Of a stretch of DNA of 23,627 nucleotides, positions 7,665 to 16,132 are shown piece after piece (position 1 is the first letter of the stretch; every line of letters begins with the position of its first letter). Source of the DNA: Blastocatellia bacterium. GTDB lineage: Bacteria; Acidobacteriota; Blastocatellia; Chloracidobacteriales; JADJPF01. The stretch covers positions 1 through 23,627 of the forward strand of contig JAEUQL010000005.1 in NCBI GenBank assembly GCA_016789295.1, in the 5' to 3' direction. Made by a program: the position numbers and the translations under genes. The notes under the pieces are model-generated. The model made no database searches. It saw only the letters and a list, made by a program, of their open reading frames with translations, and was not told where the DNA came from.

Positions 7665-8930
7665 TTATTTTGCCTTAAATCTTTCAAACAGCTCTTCTTC
7701 TGTTAATTCGCTCTGCTCACCTGTAGACATATTTCTCAGTACATATCTACCCTTTACAAGTTCATCTTCACCAATAATGAGTACATTCTTCGCTTTGACT
7801 TTGTCTGCAAGCTTCATCGAGTTTTTTAAGCTTCTTGCTTCAAAATCGACTGCGCACGCAACGCCTTCTCTGCGTAGTGAAGAAGCAAGTTTCAGAGCAT
7901 ACTCCATAGCTTTTTCACCCAAATGGGCAAGAAATAGCAACGGAACCGAAGGGTCTTCTACATCCTGCGGTAACGACATCACAAAACGGTCAAGGCCAAG
8001 TGCAAAACCAAACCCTTTTGCAGCAGAACCACCTAGTGTCTCTGAAAGTCCATCATAGCGTCCACCACCAAGTAGAGAATTCTGTGCTCCTAAACTGCCA
8101 GAAGTTATCTCAAACGCTGTGCGCGTGTAGTAGTCAAGACCTCGAACCAATCTTGGCTCTATCTTGTAAGGGATTGAGCGTGCATCAAGATAAGTACGAA
8201 ACTTTGCAAAGTGAGTACTGCATTCTTGACATAAAAGATTGAGTGTTGAAGGGAATTTACTGACAATAGCTGCATCTTCTTTACAATCAAGAACTCTCAA
8301 TATGTTTGTCTCATACCTTCTATTGCAATTGCCACACATTTGCGGTAAGTGTGGGGCAACTTCTCGCTTGAGCATCTCGTTGAAGTTTGGTCGGCAGACC
8401 GGACATCCTACAGAATTGATAAGCAACTGTGTCTGTTCTATTTTCAGTTCTGTCAGCATCCAATAGATCATCTCTATAACTTCTGCTTCAATAGCTGGGT
8501 TATCACTCTTACCTATCACTTCAACACCTATCTGATAGAACTGGCGAAACCGACCTTTCTGGCCACGTTCACGACGAAATTGTGGCCCAATGTAGAAAAG
8601 TTTTGCCAAATCACTCTGGTGAGCCATCTTGTGTTCTATGTAGGCACGGATTACAGGTGCAGTATTTTCAGGACGTAGTGTAAGACTATCACCATTGATG
8701 TCTGTCCAAGTATACATCTCTTTTGACACAATGTCAGTTTCTGTTCCAACACCTCGTGCAAATAGTTCAGTATGCTCAAAGATAGGAGTCCGGATTTCGC
8801 GAAAACCATATCTTCTGAAAGCCTCGCGTGCTATAGCTTCGACGTGCTGAAATCGGTGCGACTGTGCAGAAGTATCTTGAGAAAATTCCGAAGGTAGAAT
8901 GTCGCGAGTGTGCTTTACTGTCTTGATCAT
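7665..8930 (-). CDS. hisS: Histidine-tRNA ligase
   Basis: The 421-residue protein is a class II HisRS of normal bacterial length. Visible signatures are REIRTPIFE (motif 1, near 44-52), RPENTAPVIRAY (86-97), GPQFRRERGQKGRFRQFYQ (motif 2, 115-133), the histidine-binding RGLDYYTRTAFE (263-274), GGGRYDGL (288-295) and GLDRF (motif 3, 312-316). The C-terminal alpha/beta anticodon-binding domain occupies about 325-421. The insertion domain carries CPVC, CGNC and CQEC pairs (176-236), as in many bacterial HisRS. Its ATG overlaps the stop codon of the upstream carbonic-anhydrase-like gene (TAATG), so translational coupling is likely. No strong separate ribosome binding site is visible, which supports coupling. 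Confidence 0.95.
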   Translation of the reverse strand: MIKTVKHTRDILPSEFSQDTSAQSHRFQHVEAIAREAFRRYGFREIRTPIFEHTELFARGVGTETDIVSKEMYTWTDINGDSLTLRPENTAPVIRAYIEHKMAHQSDLAKLFYIGPQFRRERGQKGRFRQFYQIGVEVIGKSDNPAIEAEVIEMIYWMLTELKIEQTQLLINSVGCPVCRPNFNEMLKREVAPHLPQMCGNCNRRYETNILRVLDCKEDAAIVSKFPSTLNLLCQECSTHFAKFRTYLDARSIPYKIEPRLVRGLDYYTRTAFEITSGSLGAQNSLLGGGRYDGLSETLGGSAAKGFGFALGLDRFVMSLPQDVEDPSVPLLFLAHLGEKAMEYALKLASSLRREGVACAVDFEARSLKNSMKLADKVKAKNVLIIGEDELVKGRYVLRNMSTGEQSELTEEELFERFKAK

Positions 8931-9454
8931 TAGAGTTTCATTTCCAGGTAATCATTTTTTAGGTCAACATAGTGACGCCAGTTCTCTTCCATACGTGCAA
9001 GGTCTTCTGGTGTAAGCTCACGCTTGATCCTTGCTGGTAGGCCAGCAACAAGCGAGCGCGGTGGTATCTTCATTCCCATTGGAACCAATGTTCCGGCTGC
9101 AACAAGAGACTGTTCCCCAACTTCGCAATCATCCAGCAAAATAGCTCCCATACCTATCAGACAACCATCACCAACTTTGCATCCGTGTGCAACTACGTTG
9201 TGACCCATAGTCACAGAACTTCCAATGATAGTTGCATAAGTGTCTGTGGTAACGTGAAGTACACAACCATCCTGAATACTAGTATTACTGCCGATCCTGA
9301 TGTAGTAAACATCACCACGAATGACACTACTAAACCAAACACTGCTGTGGTCACCTATCTCTACATCACCGATGACGGTAGCAGTAGGTGCTACAAACAC
9401 ACCTTCACCGAACTTTGGGAGCTTACCTTTGTACGCAATAATATTGCCGGGCAT
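8930..9454 (-). CDS. Gamma-carbonic-anhydrase-family hexapeptide-repeat protein
   Basis: The 174-residue product is a left-handed beta-helix protein. From about residue 18 to 135 it is built of hexapeptide repeats with the IGD, IGS, VGD and VGE turns of the LbetaH fold. His67 (VLHV), His85 and His90 (GHNVVAH) match the metal-binding histidines of the gamma carbonic anhydrases (Cam/YrdA/PaaY type), the latter two five residues apart as in Cam. A helical tail after RELTPEDLARM packs the trimer in this family. Many such proteins have weak or no proven carbonic anhydrase activity, so the metal fold is secure but the reaction is not. The start is the ATG at 9452-9454. It lies just upstream of hisS and overlaps it by one base. 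Confidence 0.85.
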   Translation of the reverse strand: MPGNIIAYKGKLPKFGEGVFVAPTATVIGDVEIGDHSSVWFSSVIRGDVYYIRIGSNTSIQDGCVLHVTTDTYATIIGSSVTMGHNVVAHGCKVGDGCLIGMGAILLDDCEVGEQSLVAAGTLVPMGMKIPPRSLVAGLPARIKRELTPEDLARMEENWRHYVDLKNDYLEMKL

Positions 9455-9592
9455 CGGCTTTCAACCTTTCTATACTACTTAATCGTTATGTCTAGTCCTT
9501 ATTCAATTATTTGTCTAAAGAATTTAACAAGAGTTGCAAGGCTAGCACAAAACTGGCTTACAGACAATCTTCATCATCAACCAGTTAGGCTT

Positions 9593-10300
9593 TTACTTTG
9601 CAAAATGGAAGAAGACATCTTCGAAATGGCCTGCAGGTAGATTGGAACTAGTTCTGAGCTGCTCAACTGTTCCATCCGCTACAAGTTCACCCTTCTTCAA
9701 AATAACAACTCTTGATGCAACACGTTCAACAAAATCCATTATGTGTGAAGAGAAGATTACTGCCTTGCCTTGTAACCGAAGTGTCTGAACTCTTGCACGA
9801 ACCTTTGTTATAGTTTCGACGTCTAGGCCGTTGAGAGGTTCATCGAGTATCAGTATCTGTGGGTCTGCAAGCAGTGCAGCTATTAAGCCTATACGCTTCT
9901 TCATTCCAAAAGAGTACTGCTTGATCAGAAGGTCTTTTTTTGCCCCCAGATCAAAATGCTCTAACTCTTCATCGATCACTTTGCTGTTAGTAACTCCCTT
10001 TATACCTGCAACAAACTGCAAAAACTCTTTCCCAGTCAACCTTTCATAAAGAACAAGGTTTTCTGGTAAATAGCCTATTAAACCTCGAACTGTAATGGGA
10101 TGGCGTTTAACTTCGTGGCCACAGACTTCAACTCTACCTTCGTCTGGCTCTATCAAACCTAGTAGCAACTTTAACAGAGTCGATTTCCCTGCTCCGTTTG
10201 CTCCAAGTAGTGCAACCACTTCGGCTCCTATATTTAAGCTTACTCTGTTGAGTGCTGTGATTTTATTGTAGCGTTTAACAACCTCTCCTATTTTGATCAT
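9593..10300 (-). CDS. ABC transporter ATP-binding protein
   Basis: The 235-residue nucleotide-binding subunit has Walker A GANGAGKST (33-41), a Q-loop-region YLPENLVLYERLT (77-89), a signature-like YSFGMKKR (129-136), Walker B ILILDEP (149-155) with the following D-loop NGLD, and the H-loop His186 in SSHIMDF. The GMKKR form of the signature and the YLPE motif are typical of ABC-2 exporters (gliding/Nat/Ccm-like ATPases). Its ATG lies 6 bases after the stop of the membrane protein gene upstream, so the two are surely one operon and one transporter. The substrate is not predictable. Confidence 0.9.
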   Translation of the reverse strand: MIKIGEVVKRYNKITALNRVSLNIGAEVVALLGANGAGKSTLLKLLLGLIEPDEGRVEVCGHEVKRHPITVRGLIGYLPENLVLYERLTGKEFLQFVAGIKGVTNSKVIDEELEHFDLGAKKDLLIKQYSFGMKKRIGLIAALLADPQILILDEPLNGLDVETITKVRARVQTLRLQGKAVIFSSHIMDFVERVASRVVILKKGELVADGTVEQLRTSSNLPAGHFEDVFFHFAK

Positions 10301-10306
10301 TTCTCT

Positions 10307-11794
10307 TTACTCGTTCTCTTCTTCAATTCCCATCAGTAGTATGTAAGCTCTTTCACGACCACGAATATGGAGTTTATCAATAATGTATGGATAGACAAAG
10401 AACCATAGCCACCAGACACGAATTATAAGAGTAGCTATCGAGAGGCTTGCAATTGCAACAAAAGGGATAGCTAAAGTTGGGCGTGATGTTATCTCAAATA
10501 CCAGAGCACCAACAAAAGAGGCTACTAGTAACCAGACAAGCAAAGTCTTCAAAATAAGAAAAAGAGCAGTATTTAGATCGAACTGCCCAACTAGAAAAGC
10601 AACAGAAAGTGTTATAAATAACCCAGGAAGAGCAACTATTCGCCCATAGATCAACTTGCTCTGGTAAAGCTGTTCGGGTTTTGATGGAAAACTTCTCTCC
10701 AGATGAAAGAATGGCAGTTGGTACTTGATCAAAGTTGGAGCGAGTGACGATAAGGAAAAAGTAGCCAGGGCTGTTGCTGCCTGGACAGCAATCTCAAACC
10801 CTGTTCCTTTATTGCTGTACCTAAAAGCATAAACAATAAGTCCTATCTCTGTTAGCACTGCTATAGCAATACTGACATAGACTGCTGAAGAAAAAAATCT
10901 GAAAGTAAGTATCAGATCCCGGACTACTTGTGAAGCTATCTCTTGGCCTTTTAACCACTGTATTAGCTTCTGAATCGACTTTATGCCTATTAAGACCGTC
11001 TTCTGCCCTAAAACCTGCTCGACTACTTCACGATCAATTATTGCCCATTTTTTGTAGAGGTAGAGTGAAATGGTAAAGTAGACAATAGATAGAGCTAACG
11101 AAAAGAGCACTGCAGGTATCTGAAACAGTCTGTGTGTAAAAAAGCTTACAGATATCTCTTCTACTATATCTTTTAGTCCAGCAAAAGGCAGAAGCAGTAG
11201 TTCTGTTGCAAAACCGGAGTTTATGGAAAGCAGAAAAAGTAGGAAGAAGATCCCTGCTGAAGGAAGCAGACGTGTAAGCCGAAGAAAACCGAAGTGTGCT
11301 GCTAGTAAGACAATCAATATCTGACTTACCGATAACTGCACCAGTGCAGCAAAAGCAGCAGCAAAGTGATAGAAAGAGAAGCTAGAGCCTATTGATTTTA
11401 TTGCTGTTATTTGCTCTAGTGCAAAAAGAAGAAAAATAGTAGGAATATTTTTGGTAATTCTTATGATCAAAAGAGCTAGAAACTTTTGCACGTAATCTAT
11501 AGCAAGAGCATCCAGATAAGAGTCTGCCGATTGTGTTGGATAAAACTCATTTGCTACAGATGAGATAGGTGAAAGTAGTAATAGAAGAATCAGCGACACT
11601 GCAAATATCTCTATTTTTGGCTCAGAAGGCAGCCGATAGACCCCATCTGCAACCGCTCTCATATAAGGTTCAGCTATCAAATAGACAAAGGTCAGGATTG
11701 CAGGTCCTAGAATAAATAGAGTAAAGAAGTTCTCTTTAATCTGACGAAGTTTCTCGATTGTTCTGTATTGAAGTAGTTTGAGCAGAAGGTTCAT
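10307..11794 (-). CDS. ABC-2-type transporter membrane subunit, family uncertain
   Basis: This roughly 495-residue protein is very hydrophobic, with about 10 to 12 predicted membrane spans and short charged loops. No sequence motif identifies it by itself. The call rests on the ATPase gene 6 bases downstream and on general resemblance to large ABC exporter permeases. The C-terminus is charged (KLHIRGRERAYILLMGIEEENE). The start is uncertain. I chose the ATG at 11792-11794, which begins MNLLLKLLQYRT. An in-frame GTG nine codons upstream has AAAAGGG nine bases before it and is a real alternative (504 residues), and a TTG lies 12 codons upstream. The 65-base spacer to the next gene upstream shows no clear terminator. 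Confidence 0.7.
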   Translation of the reverse strand: MNLLLKLLQYRTIEKLRQIKENFFTLFILGPAILTFVYLIAEPYMRAVADGVYRLPSEPKIEIFAVSLILLLLLSPISSVANEFYPTQSADSYLDALAIDYVQKFLALLIIRITKNIPTIFLLFALEQITAIKSIGSSFSFYHFAAAFAALVQLSVSQILIVLLAAHFGFLRLTRLLPSAGIFFLLFLLSINSGFATELLLLPFAGLKDIVEEISVSFFTHRLFQIPAVLFSLALSIVYFTISLYLYKKWAIIDREVVEQVLGQKTVLIGIKSIQKLIQWLKGQEIASQVVRDLILTFRFFSSAVYVSIAIAVLTEIGLIVYAFRYSNKGTGFEIAVQAATALATFSLSSLAPTLIKYQLPFFHLERSFPSKPEQLYQSKLIYGRIVALPGLFITLSVAFLVGQFDLNTALFLILKTLLVWLLVASFVGALVFEITSRPTLAIPFVAIASLSIATLIIRVWWLWFFVYPYIIDKLHIRGRERAYILLMGIEEENE

Positions 11795-11859
11795 AAAAAA
11801 AATATGGCAGAAAAGCTTCACACTAGCCAACCCTTTTCTACCGAATTAACAAATAAATA

Positions 11860-12468
11860 CTAGTCGTTTCCGTCGCCTTCTTGCTCATTTTGAGGTGTTT
11901 CGTTCTTTGGAGCACTATTACCCGCTCCAAACCTCATTTCACGAACTATCTTGAGTTGATCGGGAGTCAGCAGAGACCTTATCTGTGCCTGTATTTTGGT
12001 CTTCATCAATACTCTTTGACCTTCTAGACGAGAAAGCTCCACGGCAAGCTGCTTGACCTCCTCTTCATTCATCTGGTCACTGTATAGAGCCATATCCAGA
12101 GCAAGGCGTTTTTCTCGTATCTGCCCTTCTAGAGAGAGGTATTCATCGCTGCTGCGGCGACGAATAAAGATCATTTTGCGTATCTGATCTTGTGTCAGAT
12201 TGAGTGTGCGCACCCAGAGGCGAGCTTCAATGCCACCACCAAACATGCCATCTAGTGCTCTGCCAATCTGCTGAGGCCGCATTGGCTGCTCACCTGAATT
12301 GATCCGATCTTGAAGCTTTTCTTGCCTTCTTTCTAACTTCTTCTGCTGGCGTTCTGCTTGGGCTTCGCTCTGTTTGAAACGTCTATTTTGAGCCGCTGCC
12401 TGCTCGGCTCCACAAAAGAGTAGAGAGAGGATGAGAGAGGTTGTTAAAGTCTTAATATATTTTTTCAC
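11860..12468 (-). CDS. Second Spy/CpxP-like periplasmic protein
   Basis: The 202-residue product has a signal peptide (MKKYIKTLTTSLILSLLF, cleavage near AAAQ) and a mature domain of basic and acidic helices. LTQDQ (about 92-95) and LTPDQ (near 168) are the paired LTxxQ motifs of the Spy/CpxP/heavy-metal sensor family. Between them is the long amphipathic stretch LEGQIREKRLALDMALY. A basic, Gln- and Arg-rich segment (RQQKKLERRQEKLQDR) precedes the domain, and the tail is Asn-, Glu- and Asp-rich. I set the start at the GTG of 12466-12468, because GGAG lies eight bases upstream and it gives a classical signal peptide. A GTG five codons further up would include that site. It could chaperone periplasmic clients or sense stress; the neighbours do not say which. 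Confidence 0.75.
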   Translation of the reverse strand: MKKYIKTLTTSLILSLLFCGAEQAAAQNRRFKQSEAQAERQQKKLERRQEKLQDRINSGEQPMRPQQIGRALDGMFGGGIEARLWVRTLNLTQDQIRKMIFIRRRSSDEYLSLEGQIREKRLALDMALYSDQMNEEEVKQLAVELSRLEGQRVLMKTKIQAQIRSLLTPDQLKIVREMRFGAGNSAPKNETPQNEQEGDGND

Positions 12469-12537
12469 TGCTTTTTCTCCCACATTTTTTAGACAGTAAC
12501 TGTGGATGAGAGATTATGAATTTGTAATCTGTAAGAT

Positions 12538-12573
12538 GCCGTCTTTTCAGATAAAGTCTGGAAAAGATCCGGC
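12538..12573 (-). other. Bulged hairpin directly after the ampG-like gene
   Basis: GCCG plus TCTTTTCAGA (12538-12551) pairs with TCT, GAAAAGA and CGGC (12557-12573), giving about 14 pairs with a single-base and a two-base bulge around a TAAAG loop. It starts 8 bases past the ampG-like stop on the minus strand. No U tract follows, so it is not a canonical rho-independent terminator. It may protect or mark the 3' end of the carB-ampG transcript, or act before the Spy-like gene. Confidence 0.45.
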
Positions 12574-12580
12574 CTGGAAG

Positions 12581-13912
12581 CTAATCTTTTTTTATAGGCA
12601 CAAAAAAGAGCATCAGCATAGATGGGATTGAAGCAAAAAATGCGACTATAAAGAGATTTAAGTACCCTACCTTTTCTACTATCTGGCCTCCAAATCCTCC
12701 AAAAAGTGTTCCCCCCAATGACATAATTGCCGAACCTATCGCATAGTGTGCCGCCTTGAATTCTGGCTTGCAAGTACCAAGCAGATAGATAAGCAGAGCA
12801 GCACTGCCAAGACCTGCAGCTACTTGCTCGTAACCATGAACCGATGCTATTAAAGTGACTCCATAGATCGTTTTTGGGTCTGGTTTAGCATATGCAAGCC
12901 ATATGTAAACCCATATGTTTATGTTCATAAGAAATGTCAGTGGCCAGATTGCTTTCTTGAGTCCTTGCTTCTTGATCCACCAACCACCAAGCATTGTTCC
13001 AACAATTGTTCCACCTGCACCAACTATGCCTCCAATCCACGCATACTGGTCTTTGCTGACTCCTAATTCACGTATCAGAAAAGGCGTAGCCATTGAAAAA
13101 AGAATTTCATCACCAAGCTTGTAGAGAATGATAAATACCAGAACTAGCAGAATCTTTTCTTGATCTAAATAGGTAGTAAAAGCTCTGCGAAAAGTGGTTA
13201 CTATCTCTTCATTGCTTGGAATAGAAGTACGATCTTTCTCAAAGTGTGGCAGCTTGAGAGCATGGAAGAGTGACAGAAGAAACATCGTGACAGCACCTGC
13301 TGCAAAGGCGTAAAACCAAGGGAGATACTTGTTGCTTCCTCCCAAGCGGCTTGCCATGTATGCTACAAAAGCAACCAAGCCGGTTCTTGCAAAGATCATT
13401 GCAAGCCTGTAAGCAAGAACCCTGTAACCTGAATATGCTGCCTGCTCTCTTTTGTCTGTCAAACCTTCAAGATAGTAGGCATCTATTGCTATATCATTTG
13501 TTGCCGAAATAAAACCCATTCCTGCAAAAACTACTGCTATGAAGAGCAGATATGGAGCAGCGGCACCGTCAGGAGTAGCACCCATAGGTATCAAGTAGCA
13601 AGCCAGTGCAATCACCATCGTAAGCAGTGATATCAAAGCCTGCATTACTATCAGCCACTGACGTTTTGTACTTATAGTGTCGAGAAAAGGTGCCCAGAGA
13701 AACTTGAAGTTCCACGGAGTGTTAAGAAAATTTAGATAGCCGATGTATCGTTCCTTTGCACCTATATCAGTAAAGAATACACTAGATACTATGCGAACGA
13801 TCATAAAAGGAAGTCCTTCGGCAAAGTATGTGGAACAGACCCAGAGAGTAGTAAAAAAAGATGTTTTTCGCTCTGTGCTACTATCGTCTCTCTTGTCTGT
13901 AACTTTTGCCAT
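12581..13912 (-). CDS. ampG: AmpG-like muropeptide permease (MFS)
   Basis: The 443-residue inner-membrane protein has about 12 membrane spans. The AmpG-type N-terminus YFAEGLPFMIV is followed by NTPWNFKFLWAPFLDTIS (the KFLWAP-x-x-D signature) and by SATNDIAIDAYYLEGL, which matches the conserved ATQDIAxDAY motif. AmpG imports GlcNAc-1,6-anhydromuropeptides released from the cell wall. The adjacent nagZ, 12 bases upstream on the same strand, strongly supports this role, since NagZ acts on the imported product. The related SLC33-like acetyl-CoA transporters share some of these motifs, but the neighbour makes muropeptides more likely. The ATG at 13910-13912 has AGGA close by. The 444-codon length is near the usual size for single-domain AmpG. 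Confidence 0.8.
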   Translation of the reverse strand: MAKVTDKRDDSSTERKTSFFTTLWVCSTYFAEGLPFMIVRIVSSVFFTDIGAKERYIGYLNFLNTPWNFKFLWAPFLDTISTKRQWLIVMQALISLLTMVIALACYLIPMGATPDGAAAPYLLFIAVVFAGMGFISATNDIAIDAYYLEGLTDKREQAAYSGYRVLAYRLAMIFARTGLVAFVAYMASRLGGSNKYLPWFYAFAAGAVTMFLLSLFHALKLPHFEKDRTSIPSNEEIVTTFRRAFTTYLDQEKILLVLVFIILYKLGDEILFSMATPFLIRELGVSKDQYAWIGGIVGAGGTIVGTMLGGWWIKKQGLKKAIWPLTFLMNINIWVYIWLAYAKPDPKTIYGVTLIASVHGYEQVAAGLGSAALLIYLLGTCKPEFKAAHYAIGSAIMSLGGTLFGGFGGQIVEKVGYLNLFIVAFFASIPSMLMLFFVPIKKD

Positions 13913-13924
13913 AGTCCTATTTCC

Positions 13925-15031
13925 CTATCTTTTTAAGTGGAGTTCAAGTCTGTAGTTGAACTCGGTTATTTTGTCACAAATCCGTCTAAATTCATCATGA
14001 TTAAAATAGAGTGGAGAGCTTGCCATCGATTTGATGCGGGCAATGCGGTTTATTGATGTCTCTATGCGACGTCCAGTTATCTGCCCATCTCTCACAGATT
14101 TTACAAGTGCTTCAGAAGCTTCTGCCACTCTGGCTGGACTCTGACAGATCAGCAACATATCTTCACCAGCAGCAATAGCGGAAACTACTGCTTCACTAAA
14201 GCCCATGGATTCTGTAATAGCACCCATCTCAAGGTCATCTGATATTGCCATTCCCTGAAATTCGAGTTTTGTTCTGAGTAGGTCTGTGACAATTCTTGGA
14301 GAGAGCGAAGCAGGTACACGGGTCTTTACACTTCCTCCTTCAAAGGCAGGATAGAAGGCGTGTGCCACCATAATGGCTTGAAGTTGTGAATTGAGTTTTG
14401 CACTCAAATCGGTGTATATCTGTATATCTTCTGACATCAACTTCTGTTCATTGCGTTCTACAATAGGAAGCTCTTTGTGCGAATCTACTACCGAATCACC
14501 AAGCCCTGGAAAATGTTTTCCACATCCAAGAACATTATTATTTTGCAATCCTTCTAGGTAGGCACTTGCAAGGCGTATTATCTTTGACAAACGACTTCCA
14601 AAAAACCTTTCCTGAAGTGCATTGTCTGCCTCTTCGTGCACTGCTATGTCTAGCACAGGAGCAAAATTCATATTAAAGCCGAGTAGCCTCAAAAGTTCTG
14701 CTGTAATGCTACCGTGATCGTGCGCCAAACGGGCGTCGTCAGATGCTCTAATGAGGTGGGGGGATGCCATTGGAGGACAGATCTTCTTTAGCCTGTCTAC
14801 ACGCCCTCCTTCTTGGTCAACACTAATTAGTGGCGGAACTTTAAGCAGCCGCCTGATCTCTGCATTTAGTTCGGCTACCTGCTCTGGCTGCTCAATATTT
14901 CTAGCGAATAGGATCACACCACCGGGCTGAACTGTCTGCAGTAGCTTGCGCGTCTCCTCATCAAGAGTTGGGCCAGGAATGCCTATGAACAAAAACTGTC
15001 CCAGCCGATGTTCCAGTGATAGAGAAACCAT
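13925..15031 (-). CDS. nagZ: Beta-N-acetylhexosaminidase, GH3 (NagZ)
   Basis: The 368-residue glycoside hydrolase family 3 enzyme lacks a signal peptide and so should be cytoplasmic. It has VDQEGGRVDRL (71-81) for substrate binding, GKHFPGLGDSVVDSHKELP (171-189) with the Asp183/His185 dyad used as general acid/base in NagZ, and the nucleophile Asp265 in MAISDDLEMGAI. It would remove GlcNAc from imported anhydromuropeptides, matching the AmpG-like gene downstream. After the core barrel it carries a C-terminal helical extension to residue 368, still within the family's usual range. The ATG at 15029-15031 is chosen because GGAGG lies eight bases upstream; a GTG five codons earlier would include that site. 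mtnA ends 18 bases upstream. Confidence 0.9.
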   Translation of the reverse strand: MVSLSLEHRLGQFLFIGIPGPTLDEETRKLLQTVQPGGVILFARNIEQPEQVAELNAEIRRLLKVPPLISVDQEGGRVDRLKKICPPMASPHLIRASDDARLAHDHGSITAELLRLLGFNMNFAPVLDIAVHEEADNALQERFFGSRLSKIIRLASAYLEGLQNNNVLGCGKHFPGLGDSVVDSHKELPIVERNEQKLMSEDIQIYTDLSAKLNSQLQAIMVAHAFYPAFEGGSVKTRVPASLSPRIVTDLLRTKLEFQGMAISDDLEMGAITESMGFSEAVVSAIAAGEDMLLICQSPARVAEASEALVKSVRDGQITGRRIETSINRIARIKSMASSPLYFNHDEFRRICDKITEFNYRLELHLKR

Positions 15032-15049
15032 ATTTTGAACCTCCACTTT

Positions 15050-16090
15050 TTAGTCAAAAAACTGCTTGAGGCTTTCTGTGTAAGGTGGGTATGCAACTCC
15101 ACGCTCAGTAATAATAGCTGTTACATACTTGTTGGGTGTAACATCAAAAGCAGGGTTAGCCACTGCGATATCTACAGGTGCAACCCTTCTCCCATTTATC
15201 TCTGTAATCTCTGTACTTGCTCTGTCTTCAATGGGAATCTGTTCACCAGAAGAGAGCTTTGGATCGAGTGTAGAGACTGGAGCAGCAACATAGAAAGGGA
15301 TATTGTTTTCTTTAGCAAGTACCGCCACCATATAAGTCCCTATCTTATTTGCTACGTCACCATTGCTTGCAATGCGGTCGGCTCCAACAATCACAGCTTT
15401 TATTCTGCCCATCTTCATGAAATGGCCAGACATATTGTCTGTTATCAGAGTTACACCAATGTTGTCTTTGGCAAGCTCCCAGCAAGTTAGCCTTGCACCT
15501 TGAAGAAACGGCCTGGTCTCATCTGCATAAACTTCTATGTTTTTGCCTATCTCTTTGGCTGCACGAATAACACCAAGTGCTGTACCGTATCCTGCTGTGG
15601 CAAGCGCACCTGCATTGCAGTGTGTCAACACAACACCAGAGTCTGGCAGAAGTGGTGCTCCATACTTCCCCATCTGCTCATTTGCTGCAATGTCGGCTCT
15701 GTGGATCTCTAAAGCTCTTTCAACAAGCCTTTTTTTGGTCTCTGCCACTGACATCCTGTCTCTGAAAGCCTGCTCAAAAGCAAGCTTCATCTGATCTATT
15801 GCCCAAAAAAGATTGACAGCAGTTGGTCTTGTAGCAGCAAACTCTCTGCATATCTGTTCAAACTCATTGGCAAAAACTTCGTGGTCTTCTTGCTCAAAAG
15901 CTTTTGCTCCTAGAGCAATTCCCATAGCAGCAGCAACACCTATTGCTGGTGCACCTCTCACAGTCATATCTTTAATTGCACCAGCAATTTCCCTGTAATG
16001 TGAAAAACAAGGATAGACTTCTTCATTTGGCAAGCGTTTTTGATCAATCATAACTACGCCTGCATCAGTCCATTCAATAGTCTTAATCAT
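15050..16090 (-). CDS. mtnA: S-methyl-5-thioribose-1-phosphate isomerase
   Basis: The 346-residue protein is an aldose-ketose isomerase of the eIF2B-related fold. It converts methylthioribose-1-phosphate to methylthioribulose-1-phosphate in methionine salvage. RGAPAIGVAAAMG (45-57), THCNAGALATAGYGTA (156-171, catalytic Cys158), ADETRPFLQGARLT (189-202) and VGADRIASNGDVANKIGTY (235-253, catalytic Asp238) are all intact. The regulatory eIF2B subunits lack this Cys/Asp pair, so the enzymatic call is firm. No mtnP, mtnB, mtnK or mtnD is in the window, so the rest of the pathway must be elsewhere. AAGG lies nine bases before the ATG. It sits between carB and nagZ, an unrelated pair metabolically, with small gaps that imply co-transcription. 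Confidence 0.93.
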   Translation of the reverse strand: MIKTIEWTDAGVVMIDQKRLPNEEVYPCFSHYREIAGAIKDMTVRGAPAIGVAAAMGIALGAKAFEQEDHEVFANEFEQICREFAATRPTAVNLFWAIDQMKLAFEQAFRDRMSVAETKKRLVERALEIHRADIAANEQMGKYGAPLLPDSGVVLTHCNAGALATAGYGTALGVIRAAKEIGKNIEVYADETRPFLQGARLTCWELAKDNIGVTLITDNMSGHFMKMGRIKAVIVGADRIASNGDVANKIGTYMVAVLAKENNIPFYVAAPVSTLDPKLSSGEQIPIEDRASTEITEINGRRVAPVDIAVANPAFDVTPNKYVTAIITERGVAYPPYTESLKQFFD

Positions 16091-16132
16091 AAAATTTTAC
16101 CTTGATTGTTTCTATTTAAAGATTTTTAGCAG

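Noticed and set aside
9545..9580. Inverted repeat AACTGG/CCAGTT as terminator of the ABC ATPase gene
   Set aside because: Only six pairs with a 24-base loop, too weak.
9185..9640. 151-residue plus-strand reading frame
   Set aside because: It lies antisense across the carbonic-anhydrase-like gene and the start of the spacer; it has no family motifs and no ribosome binding site.
12489..12773. 94-residue minus-strand frame
   Set aside because: It overlaps the end of the AmpG-like gene in another frame and matches no known protein.
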